Assembly (NCBI RefSeq): GCF_964204645.1
Contig: NC_134028.1
Span: forward strand, 7,543,001 to 7,607,000
Length of the DNA: 64,000 nucleotides
Origin: Tubulanus polymorphus
Lineage: Eukaryota; Nemertea; Palaeonemertea; Tubulaniformes; Tubulanidae
Direction: 5' to 3'
Below, piece after piece: positions 39,401 through 48,805 of the stretch (position 1 is its first letter; every line of letters starts with the position of its first letter). The notes beneath the pieces were generated by a model. The model was not told the origin of the DNA. It was given only the letters and a program-made list of their open reading frames with translations, and ran no database searches. Made by a program: the position numbers and the translations under genes.

Positions 39401-42400
39401 GATGCACTATTTTCAGATTTGAGAACGGAGTAAAATTATTTTTAATTCCGCGGTGGAAATTTAAGCTCCACGCAATGACGACGAACCGAAATGTATAGAC
39501 CGTCAGTTTCGAGATTGTGGCGCTACTAAAGACCTGACTCTAAGAGGATGAACTGCCGTACTAAGTGCTAATTAATCAAAAACAGCCTTCTGTCCCCTGA
39601 TTGACTATCGCCGAAATTTTTCAGGATTGTTTTGGCAAGAAGTGAAACAAATCTACAAGAATGGGTTCAAATTGCATTTCTCCGAAACTCAAAATAATCT
39701 AGATTTCATACTTATTTCACTGTACACTGCCGCATTCACTTTGTACGGAGTTGTCTACGTAAAGGTAAAATGAAGCTTGGGCATTTATGTCTCTGAGTTA
39801 ACATATCTTTATTCAAAATCGTTTTATTTCAAATAACAAGTAACACGATGACTTATGAAGGCTTATACAAACTTTTATCGCAATATGATAAGCTATATGC
39901 AAAATCTAATATTGAACTTTGGTTCATACGAATTATTCATAAATCATCGCAATTCTCGTTTCATTCTCTTATCTTCTTTTTCACATCTAGCGTTATTACG
40001 CGTTGGAATATTTTGAGGATGGCAAGGATACCGCTTGGACGAATCTCGTAACGAACGATCCAGTCGCAATGTACAATTATTACTTTCTCATCGGCGGTAC
40101 GTAAGAATTGATTCTAAGAATAAATCCTTAGAACCAATTGAACGTAATAGGTCTTTTTCGGTTCCAAAACCCGGACACCACCGGTTTTAAAACTCGGTGC
40201 CCATCGTGCGCCAATCATCTCAAACCTTGAAAAATTCAAGACACTTCTGTATTTGCAGATCGAATGGTTTGGGAAGCAAGCGACCCGTTCGTTGTGTACG
40301 AGTGTATATTTTCCGCCGCTAATTTCATGACATTCGGGCGCATCTCGGCTTTTCTACCGGCCAGTAACGTGCTGGGTCCTCTACAAATCGGCATCTACAA
40401 AATTATGAAAGTAAGGCGTCGGAAACATTATCGATATCTTTCAGAAGAATCGAAAAAAAAATCGAATACGCATAAGAATTGTGAACGGCCAGTGAATCGT
40501 CATATTAGATGTATTCCGCATGTGCATAAGAAGTTTTTAGCCAGAAATGACCAACCAAACTTGAACAGAGTTCTTACCAAACGACCGTTTAATTTTTTGA
40601 TCATTAGGATGTGCTGAAGTTCCTGTTTATTTTGAGTATCATGTTGACGCCTTTCTGGGTGGCATTAGTCAACACTTACTGGTACTACAATCAGGGAACT
40701 CTGCGTAATTCAAGTATGTTTGATGAATACGGAGCCTTAACTGGAAAAGTTACTGCTGGCATTCATTTTACCACGTGAGTACCCAGCTCTGTAGATATAT
40801 CTCCGCATATCATTATGTCCGTTAGAACGAACATTCGTAGCTATTGTAAACCCTAAATATTCATTGCCACAATTTGAATTTATGGCTATTTCGTTTCCTC
40901 CATTATGAATGTATAGACCCGTTTATAATCATGAAATATTGACGGATTTTCACCCGTATCTGTGGACCTGTTCAAATATACGAGAAAGGATCAATACAAG
41001 ATTTGCAAATAATTAAAAAAAGCAAATCAACATTTGTCATTCATTTCTATACAGCGTTAATCTTGGCGTTCGGCTCCAGTTTCATGTTGGTTCACAGTTT
41101 ATCGCTCAACAAGATGATATGCACAAAGAGCGCAGAACAATGAACTGTATCGTGTAAGATGAAACTATTTCATAGCCTACGAAAAATGATACACCACAGT
41201 ATTAATGACTTAATATTCCCAAATTTAAGTTACTTCAAACTTGGATTAGCTAATTGATAATACACTGATGCCGGGACGGACCCGAATTCCCAGTTGTCTA
41301 TTTCAAATTGTCATCGGTGGAAATTACCCAACGTGAAAATCATACTAGCGATATGTATGTAGATCGTACACCTGTCTGGCGCCCTTGATATAGTTCTTTT
41401 ATGTTTACGAACATATGCTCAAATGGAAAGCACCGGCTTGCCTGTTCCTGGCGACAAAAAAAATGTTGCTTCGTCGATTTTCACGAAAATCGAAACTCAC
41501 TACCGCATTGTAATGGCATTATTCGATATTCATCGCATATTCAATCATGTTATGAGAATTGAAAGTGATTAAAAATGATTTAGGATTATTTCAATAACCG
41601 CCGTGTTGTAAGGAAGATGCATTACAACCATTGGTGAAACGCTATTTCCGTGTTGTGACGATATATAGAGAATTTCCGGCATCGCATCAAACATTTATTC
41701 AAAAATAAAATCTTTCCTCAAACAGCCGATATTGTAACAATAAACCATTTAAATCAATTATGTGTACATATTCAGTATGTATATTTCTTTTCTGTGAAAT
41801 GAATGAACTTGAACTTGATGTGGCCTATCAAAGCGACATCAAACAAAGGAGAAGTACATGTAACTTGATCAGCGTTTACTTTGTCTTTGAAAATATAATG
41901 TTGATTAAGATACAAAACATTCAAATTAAATTCAGTTATTCAGGAGGAGTTAATAAGTGCGTTTCCATAATTGCAGCCTTAACCGTAGCGTCGAATATGA
42001 GCAACTAGTCTGATATGGCTTATGTCGAACGGATATGACGGCAACTGGCGGCCTATCGTAGGTCATTAGTTCCGCAAATCGCGATAAACCCAGTTGCGTG
42101 GGGTCGTAGGTCGACATAGCCGGGCTCAGTTGCTGGAAATCGATCTGAGCCGGACTACGATCGCGTTCATCTCATGCCATCGATTGATCCGCCGCGTGCT
42201 CTGTAACAGATCGTATCGTTTGCAACGTTCGAAACACAGAAACAAAAATTGTTTCGTTGAAAAACAAAAACTTTGTGCGTTGCATTTTAATAGAACAATC
42301 TTATATTAGTATTGTGAGAAACTTAACGACATTCTTTGAAATGGGCCCCGTGTCTGTAAATGGACTAATGACCTCAATCACTAAAGATGGTCGTAATTAC

Positions 42401-44365
42401 TTGCAGAATGTCTGAATGTATGCATACGTTATTCTGGTCAATGTTCGGTTACGCCGACGGCTCGTACACTTCCATAGAACCGTTCAATCAACCGGTGACC
42501 TACTGGGCTGGTTCGATTCTCTTCGGTGGCTATCACATCATCGTCGTGATAGTCTGTGTTAACTTACTCATCGCTCTTATGACCAGAACATTTGATGCAG
42601 TATCCGTAAGTAAAAACATCCACTTATCATGCTCTTATAATTGGTTACGTCATACCGTGAATGCTCTCCGATTTAAAGATTAAAACCCACTATCTACAGA
42701 TTAAAAGAATTTTTCAGGTGTGCGACCTGACGATGATCTCAAGGGTGAGATCGAAACGTCGTGTTTATTATATATTTTAGATTGTTCAAATAAATAAGTT
42801 CTTGATTTTAAATTCTTTTAATCTGTAGATAGTGGGTTTTAGTCTTTTTATCCGTTCACCACGTTTGAGTGTGGTCATCGTACTGCTCTCCGATTTACTG
42901 CCGATTTAGTTGGATTTTATTGACGATCAAAATTTCATTTTCAGATATATATTTCATCAAATTAGATATCAAATTTATTTAATTCGATTAGAAAACGAGA
43001 ACTATATGTATAACTAATGAATGAAATTACAATTCCACCTAATGATTATATTCTTATATCTGTCTTTGAAGGAACACGAGGACGTCGAATGGAAATACGC
43101 TAGAACCAGGCTTTTCCTGGAATATATCGAAGAGGGGCGCACCCTGGCGGCACCGTTCAACCTAATACCGTCCGTAAAATCGATTTATAAATTGATGAAA
43201 GATCCGTTCAAGTATTGTAGAAGGAAAGAACAAAAGGATTTGCATATGGTATATCAGAATCATGAATATTTTAGATAATTTAGTTATGCTGTAGCATTTA
43301 TTCAGGTCATTTTTTTAAAGCGTCCCCGCCGATTTCTTGGTTAGATTTAAGAATTATTCAAAAACGTTAATACCAGCTACAATTTTTTCATTTCATTGGT
43401 CGGTCTGTATTTGAATAATGATGTTTGTTTCTTTAACGTTGTAGTCGAATGTTGTTATTAAACTGGGGATGGTCCACGGTCGATTCTATCCGAATAGAGC
43501 AGTAAATAACGGCCCGATAGATGGCATACCTGATGAGGAAATGTCAGACGCCGACAATCAGAAAACTGCTTACGAGGTATTTAGTGACATCGTGAAATAG
43601 ACGTGTAAAAAAAACAGTCGAACTTCGGCGTTAGTACGATGTCCGTGGTAATATGAAAAATCATCCGACTAACTGAATTTCGTATTTAACATTTAATAAA
43701 AAAGATTCTGTAACTACGCATCTGAAGAGACACCCCATAGAGAAGTTTATTGCACGCTTGGCAAATGCGCAATAAGGAGAGATCATATTCATTAAAGTCT
43801 CATTTTGATTTTGTCAATATGTGAACATTCTATTCAAATGTCAAATCGGCTCTGTTCAGTCGATGGGTTAAGTTCCTGATGAGTGAGTTTTTTAATGCGT
43901 CATAATGGACCATCGTACTAGGCGCGTTTATTTACTATAGAAATGAATAGGAGAGATCGTAAAATGTTACACTGTATTATCGGGAGTTTCGTATCAACGT
44001 GATCGTACTAAGTAAACATGTTTTGTAACAAAATGCTATAAGAAAAGCCGTGAATTCTTAAATTCATCGCATTACCTAGGTTCTCGTTGTAAATCGTACT
44101 AACCAGGTTTGACTGTATTTCAGAGGATACTTTCAGCAGGGATATTTTTTCCCTACGTCCTTTTATAAATACCATCTGTCATTTTTCCTGGCCTGTTTGC
44201 TAAGCTTGGACCCTTTCTACGTTGTTAAATGTTTTCGAGTGAAAGTTGATGGAAGCTTTGAGTAATGCTGGATACTTTTGCGACATTTTTCAGGCAGTTA
44301 TTATAGAAATCATCGATCGATTGATCGACGCAACGTTGGACGATCAAGAGGAGAATAAACAATAA
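33372..44365 (+). CDS. TRPC-like cation channel, copy A (15 exons, 837 aa, complete)
   Basis: Exons: 33372-33426, 36072-36103, 36235-36384, 36603-37145, 37616-37780, 38401-38562, 39105-39366, 39625-39764, 39991-40096, 40259-40410, 40608-40774, 42407-42605, 43072-43248, 43445-43576, 44294-44365 (TAA). All introns are GT-AG and the phases join without a stop. Residues 30-79 hold an ankyrin-type unit ([19 protein letters not shown]). Residues 80-315 match the TRPC ankyrin/TRP_2 region ([34 protein letters not shown]). Residues 316-711 hold S1-S6, with pore [11 protein letters not shown] and S6 [18 protein letters not shown] (exon 13) is the TRP box, followed by [16 protein letters not shown] channels are tetrameric, calcium-permeable and usually work downstream of phospholipase C; that role here is inferred from family. 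Length is within the TRPC range, but the C-tail is short and lacks an obvious CIRB or coiled coil. The start was chosen because exon 1 (KTRRQIF.QLAG) aligns with copy B. Subfamily assignment is uncertain. Confidence 0.9.
33655..33920 (-). repeat. Dispersed repeat family A, full length, intron 1 of TRPC copy A
   Basis: This is the reverse complement of the family: on the plus strand AATAGGGAATTTCCCTGTTA, CCACCACACCTGTCGGGAGC, GTGTGATCGGCGGTCGAATT and TGAACCGGCAAGCAACTGAT. ORFs in it are by-products. Confidence 0.65.
34382..34691. mobile_element. MITE, CAGGGGCGGATCC family, copy 3 (intron 1 of TRPC copy A)
   Basis: CAGGGGTAGATCAAGGG at the left and CCCTGGATCCACCATACTG at the right are degraded versions of the same termini. 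The interior is purine/pyrimidine-skewed near the ends and has no ORF. Confidence 0.45.
35545..35935 (+). repeat. Dispersed repeat family D, intron 1 of TRPC copy A
   Basis: This is about 390 bp and shares an ordered series of words with 38610-39030: ATGCGTT..TTAA, GGTTCTGTGTGAGT, GATAAATTTTGATAA, GATGTGCAC, GGGCTAGACTGGTTG, AATTATCGATATATTC, ATTGTCGACAATATCAAG and CATCAATAAACCTTCAAGTT. Confidence 0.6.
36603..37145 (+). CDS. TRPC-like copy A, exon 4 (ankyrin/TRP_2 core, aa 80-260)
   Basis: This 543-nt phase-0 exon opens with [20 protein letters not shown] and ends at GTAAGT. It contains the TRPC signatures [19 protein letters not shown] and [19 protein letters not shown]. Between them, in the stretch DNASATATGMDPYYVAKTRLE, canonical TRPCs carry a Cys-rich zinc site; here there is no cysteine. 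It shares stretches of perfect nucleotide identity with exon 4 of copy B. Confidence 0.9.
37430..37512 (-). mobile_element. Inverted-repeat element, family 3, core fragment (intron 4 of TRPC copy A)
   Basis: On the minus strand it reads CATTCACGTGATGAAGCTAT, TATACATCGGTAGCGAAAGC and TCGTACGTCAAATAA, matching the family 3 core. An arm-like AATACAGCGAGACGAATATA lies upstream at about 37304. Confidence 0.45.
37616..37780 (+). CDS. TRPC-like copy A, exon 5 (aa 261-315)
   Basis: This 165-nt phase-0 exon encodes [20 protein letters not shown] and continues to YGEMK. It corresponds to the linker helices of the TRPC N-terminus, where families show LLDLCRNTEEVEAIL. It is nearly identical in DNA sequence to exon 5 of copy B at 55197-55361, clearly more so than the flanking exons. 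Confidence 0.9.
38610..39030 (+). repeat. Dispersed repeat family D, intron 6 of TRPC copy A
   Basis: Second long copy in the same gene, with the same order of words as at 35545 and the same end (GACATCAATAAACCTTCAAG). The palindrome ATTGTCGACAAT is conserved. The two copies may be independent insertions. Confidence 0.6.
42407..42605 (+). CDS. TRPC-like copy A, exon 12 (pore and S6, aa 645-711)
   Basis: This 199-nt exon carries the pore helix and filter region [11 protein letters not shown], the outer-pore segment EPFNQPVTYWAG, and S6 ([18 protein letters not shown]). LFWS.FG is a TRPC hallmark. The following YADG is not the usual TRPC sequence (typically FGLI or similar). The exon ends in phase 0 at GTAAGT. 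Confidence 0.92.
42676..42893 (+). mobile_element. Inverted-repeat element with hammerhead-like core, family 1 (intron 12 of TRPC copy A)
   Basis: Inverted repeats AAACCCACTATCTACAGATT and AATCTGTAGATAGTGGGTTT flank a core with CTGACGATGATCTC ... GAGATCGAAACGTCG. After the right repeat comes the tail TCCGTTCACCACGTTTGAGT and GTGGTCATCG. The exact flanking duplication TGCTCTCCGATTTA (42662-42675, 42894-42907) marks an insertion with a 14-bp target duplication, more like target-primed retroposition than a cut-and-paste MITE. Confidence 0.65.
43072..43248 (+). CDS. TRPC-like copy A, exon 13 (TRP box, aa 712-770)
   Basis: The exon starts [25 protein letters not shown] corresponds to the TRPC box EWKFAR, and the exon continues with [19 protein letters not shown], equivalent to the TRPC proline-rich motif region after the TRP helix. 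It ends at a GTATAT donor. The remaining tail is exon 14 (43445-43576) and exon 15 (44294-44365), with stop TAA after [18 protein letters not shown]. Confidence 0.92.
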
Positions 44366-44546
44366 CACACTGGTTTTCGTCGGATTTTTTCCATTAGACC
44401 CGTTTGACGCGCGCAGGAATTCAAACAGAAGTGTATGTATAACGAAGAACACTGTAAAAAAAAGAAGGAATAGTGTTTCGTAAACAGCCGAGTATTTTTA
44501 TTTGGATCCAATTACGTAGTTGCAAAGATTTCGAAGATCTTAGTAT

Positions 44547-44727
44547 GAATACAACGAGAGGAGTAGTACTTTAAAGGTTAGCCATGTTATTTTACGCACG
44601 AGCTTTTGCTTGAAGCTACTAACATTTGTAGCGAAATTATTAGTCAAATAAAATTGCTAACATATATGGTACTACTTGTCTCGTTGTATTCATTCTACAC
44701 GCGGTTAACATGGCTCATCTACGAACA
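44547..44727 (+). mobile_element. Inverted-repeat element, family 3 (intergenic, downstream of TRPC copy A)
   Basis: Arms GAATACAACGAGAGGAGTAGTAC and GTACTACTTGTCTCGTTGTATTC (each 23 nt). The core is GACGCACGAGC-like, with TTGAAGCTAC...GTAGCGAAAT. The tail ATTCTACACGCGGTTAACAT to CTACGAAC matches other copies. Confidence 0.55.
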
Positions 44728-44774
44728 TCTAAGTGAAGTCGGAAACGGCTCCCCGATTTTGAAGATGTTTCTTC

Positions 44775-44922
44775 AATCTTGAAAACAGGGTATCTCCCCT
44801 TATGGTACAGCCCCCGGCTTGGAGATGTCCTTTTCTCGAATTGTAGTTATGTGTGTATATTGATTATTTGTTATTATATAAAGAGAATAAAGCATTCATT
44901 CATTCATTCATTCATTCATTCA
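44775..44922 (+). mobile_element. Probable non-LTR retrotransposon 3' end with (ATTC)n tail
   Basis: GGTATCTCCCCTTATGGTAC, AGCCCCCGGCTTGGAGATGT, an AATAAA at 44886, then seven or so CATT repeats at 44893-44921. A simple-repeat tail after an AATAAA is typical of some LINE and SINE 3' ends. No coding part is present. Confidence 0.45.
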
Positions 44923-47900
44923 AAACTGATTACAATAGTTCGTACTTTAAAAAGTCAAATGATCATTTCTTACTAAGGTAAACCAGTGAACACGTCACAG
45001 CGATATGAACCCACCAACAGTAAACTGAAAATATCATCCTGTGGCTGCACAGTAGTCTATTTTGTAATTTCAGGTATAATTTCACATCAAGTATTGCGCT
45101 ACTGAAATATGATAGCGCCATGATATCAGTAAAATATTACCGTTCTCTCCCTATTCTAAACATTTTCTCTTGCAGATGGCGTGAAACTGTCCATTGATGT
45201 CACATGCAGTTTTCTAAAATTAAGAATCGAATGCTGTGGGATTTAAAAGACTTTTTTATATTTTTCGAAGTGCCTCACTCGAACATACCCATTTTGTTCT
45301 ATATATTTTGTTAGATATGTATACGTATACATAAATAAATGGTTTGTGAAAAATTCTGTGATAGATTGATATTTCATTTTCGTTAGTTTGTTAATTTTGA
45401 GGAGGACGCAGTTTCTGAGTTTCAATGGTACGAAAGTACACATAACTTCTGCAATGAGGATTATTTTGCTTTCGAATAGTTTTGCTGTGAACAAAACGAA
45501 TAACAAAAATTATCACACGCAATAAAATAACTACAGTAGAATCCGCATAATTCGGATCGTCCGGTACCTAAAAATGTATCCAGTTTAAAAAGTCATTTTC
45601 TTGTATATTAAGTTACCAATGACCGAAAGTAAGATCAGGATTTGACCATAATCCGGTTTAAGCCGATCCGGATTAAGTAGGTTTGACTGTTACTCTTTTT
45701 GACACATTATACATGTGAAGTTATACGTCAGACGCATTGGTAGATACGTACAAATTCCATACAAAAGATATATTTATGATCAACGCTCATATTCTTAATA
45801 CCGGTTAGCTTGATTACGATAAATAAACAAGGACTCAATTCGTGAAAAAGGTTATCAATTACAAAGTATTTCGAATGGGACCACTACTGGATTTTTGTCA
45901 TTCTACAATTTTCACCGCATGGAACTGCTGACTCAAAACAAACACTTACAAGCTGTAGTGTTTAACATTTACTGTATCGCCGTTGTGTTCACGTATTGCT
46001 TTTAACTAATGTTTTATGAATTTCAAATTCGGCTTCAACAACAATTTGAGCGTCATGGCTCGCGTCATACATATATAATTTGAACTGAGTAATTGCAGTA
46101 ATTGCAAATTGCAGTAATACAGCATGATGAACGGATATCAGAATTTGATGAAAAAATGGAAGCATTTAAGCGCGAATTTGAGTGCTTCTTCGCAATCAGG
46201 TCAGTAAATATTCATCGAAAGCTATACATCGAATTTCAAAAATATCATTTTAAACGTAAACGTCTACTAACAGTATTTCCTAATTAGAATCGTACAAAGA
46301 TGTTGGTAATTTTCTTTTTATGTCGGGAAAATTATATTTGAGCAGGTGAAATTATATTTCGTTTCATTAAGTGATAATCAGACAAGTGGCTTCATTTCGC
46401 ATTGATGTGTATACCCTATACGCACCAAAAACACGTAGGCTTTGAACAGGTGGGCAAACGCTGGTGAATAACTCTGCCTGCTGGGTGTTGTTCACGTTGA
46501 TATCGTTCCCTATCATATCATTATCCGAAGCTTCTCGTCTGAATCTTGTTTGAACAAGAGCATAGAATTATTTTCTCTTTCTCCCCCCTCCCTCTCTCCC
46601 TCTCTGTTTTCATTAGTATTATTTTCATACATGCAGCACTAGTTTTTTAACAAAAATAAATTTGAAATGAATTAGAAATACATTCTATGCTCTGTTTATG
46701 AAGCAGTAAATTACGTTTGAGTTTAACACTCCCAGGAGTACTTCCCTCTCCAATAGGAAACACAATTACTTTTCTGAAAAAAACTGATTTTTCTGGACAT
46801 TCTCATTTCTAAAACAGTCGCTTTTAGTAGCTTTGACATTGCTGATTGGTTTTTACTGCAATTTTCTGAAATATTAACGATGATGCTGATCGAATGTGTT
46901 TTGCTGATAATGGAGTTTTAGACACTGAATGGATTTTGTGACACCATTTATCACCAATAAGCTATAGCAAATATAACCTCATCACAAACAGCACAGTCAG
47001 TGGTCGGTTACTCACTAAATACTAAATAACCAGGTCGACGAGTGTAAACTAGTGTTTAGATATACCGTAGGCCAATTTTATGGAATAATATTTACTTAAA
47101 TGGTTGGCCTAAAAACAATTTTAGAGTCCATGCTTAAACCAAGGATCCGATTTTACAGTTGTGAGTTAGAGTTAACTCCGAGTTGAAATGATTCGTTCAT
47201 TTTCAATGAGTTAAGACGCTGAGTCAAATCTTAACTCAGAATTGTGGAACTGGGTCCTGGTGATTAACTCATCCGCTGACAGATACGACACAGGTTTGAA
47301 TTAAACTGGGCCCGTAGTATACAATCACAGGTAACCGCTACTTATGACCAACCGGCGGTATTAAACCGGTTGATATTCAGTGTACGGCTTACTTATACGA
47401 TGTTATTCCATCACAGATTTCTATTTGGAAAGCGTGCAGTCCACCTCTGCCCCATGTTAATCAAACGCTGTTTGATTTAGAGCCACTCACTTCTGCGTTA
47501 TGATCATTGCTTAGGTAATCTCTATGTTCGACTCACGACTAGTTGAGGATTGACATCGGATACGTCGGATGGTTTATGACGGTTCGACATGTAATATTGA
47601 GGGAATGGTAGACGTCCCCGGGGTTGTACTATATATTTTGATATTCAAATAGCGGAACAAAATAAACAGACTTAATGTCCATTATTATCAAATCGTTTTT
47701 CGTGATTTATTTCATTTTTCGATATAGATAAGAGACTGGTGAATATCATTCCGAATTGAAGTTGAGTTACGGAACCTATGAATGCTGCTTTTGAATTTGA
47801 ATACACATTAATTCTGCTGATTAATTCCAACTATTTACTTATGGGTATCCAGGGTCTTAGTCAACAGAAATAGTTCTATTGCATAAAACTCCATGTTCTC

Positions 47901-48568
47901 TTTATTAATAAGCTAGAAAAAAGCGAAGTGGAGGGTCAAGTACTTTATATTAACGTAATTTGCTGGAACGGGGCCAGCCCTTGCCGACATTTCTATCTAC
48001 TCTAAAACATGCTACGTTGTTCAAATACACGCTACCTTCATTCCCAATCGGTAACTTATCAAAATAGTTTCAGCATATTCTTTAAAGGTTCGGGGGTTTG
48101 AATTGAACCTTCGTGTACTACATAGTTGTATCAAAGTCAGAAAACGAAACGTGTGGGGTGAGCGATTCCCCGTCGAAAACATGTCAAAATCCCGCGATTT
48201 GCAACTGTTACCATTATTAGATACATCCGTTAATTAAATCTAAACCCCATATGCTGGTATACACTTCAAAAATCATGCCAGAATATTCTCCATGTAATAG
48301 TCTGAAATGATCTTCCTCAAATTCATTACGATATATCAATATACATATATTAGATTAAGGGCAATAAAGCGTCAACATTAATCGCGTCACTCGGAATCGA
48401 TGAATTTACCGATAGCGCACACATCACAAAACCGTATAGACATAGAATATATAAATGTTGATTTTTTGCTGGTTAGAAAACGATTGAGTGCCATTTGACA
48501 TCGATGCTGCTGCGATCATCCAGCGTCGGTCGGTACTTGAATAACCTCGCCCCGGCTGTCGAAGCGGC
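44923..48568. other. Intergenic spacer between the TRPC copies
   Basis: No exon is supported. It contains an AATAAA at 45521, a CT-rich tract at about 46575-46608 and a family C palindrome. Copy B regulatory DNA probably lies in its last part. Confidence 0.5.
47145..47258. repeat. Palindromic repeat family C
   Basis: It runs from ACAGTTGTGAGTTAGAGTTA to AACTCAGAATTGTGGAACTG with the central TTCATTTTCAATGAGTTAA. It is intergenic between the TRPC copies. Confidence 0.55.
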
Positions 48569-48576
48569 TATAAATA
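48569..48576 (+). promoter_or_regulatory. TATA box of TRPC copy B
   Basis: TATAAATA lies in a locally GC-richer context (GGCTATAAATAAACGG), about 165 bp before the start codon at 48733. A start site near 48600 is predicted. A CAGTCAGTCGTCAGTCGTC repeat with initiator-like TCAGT cores follows at about 48645-48663 and could hold alternative start sites. Confidence 0.55.
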
Positions 48577-48732
48577 AACGGTTACCACCGTGCTACTGCT
48601 GCGGGTTGCAACCGGTGTCTTATAGTTTTCACGCTTTACGCGCTCAGTCAGTCGTCAGTCGTCATCGGGATTTATATAGTCACTAGATGAATTCCGTCTG
48701 AGGCGCTGCAGATATTATTTAGAATCGTTATC

Positions 48733-48805
48733 ATGGCTCAACAGTTAAGCGGGGGATCGCCGGCTGTAGAAAAGACGAGGAAGCAAATATTCAAAGAAGT
48801 TGCAG
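48733..48805 (+). CDS. TRPC-like copy B, exon 1 (start codon, aa 1-24)
   Basis: The ATG at 48733 opens [20 protein letters not shown], followed by KEVA and a GTGAGA donor in phase 1. The start is supported by the TATA box about 165 bp upstream, by the splice phase, and by similarity to copy A exon 1 (KTRRQIF). The next coding piece is the 32-nt micro-exon at 52773-52804 ([11 protein letters not shown] after splicing), almost 4 kb away. Confidence 0.82.
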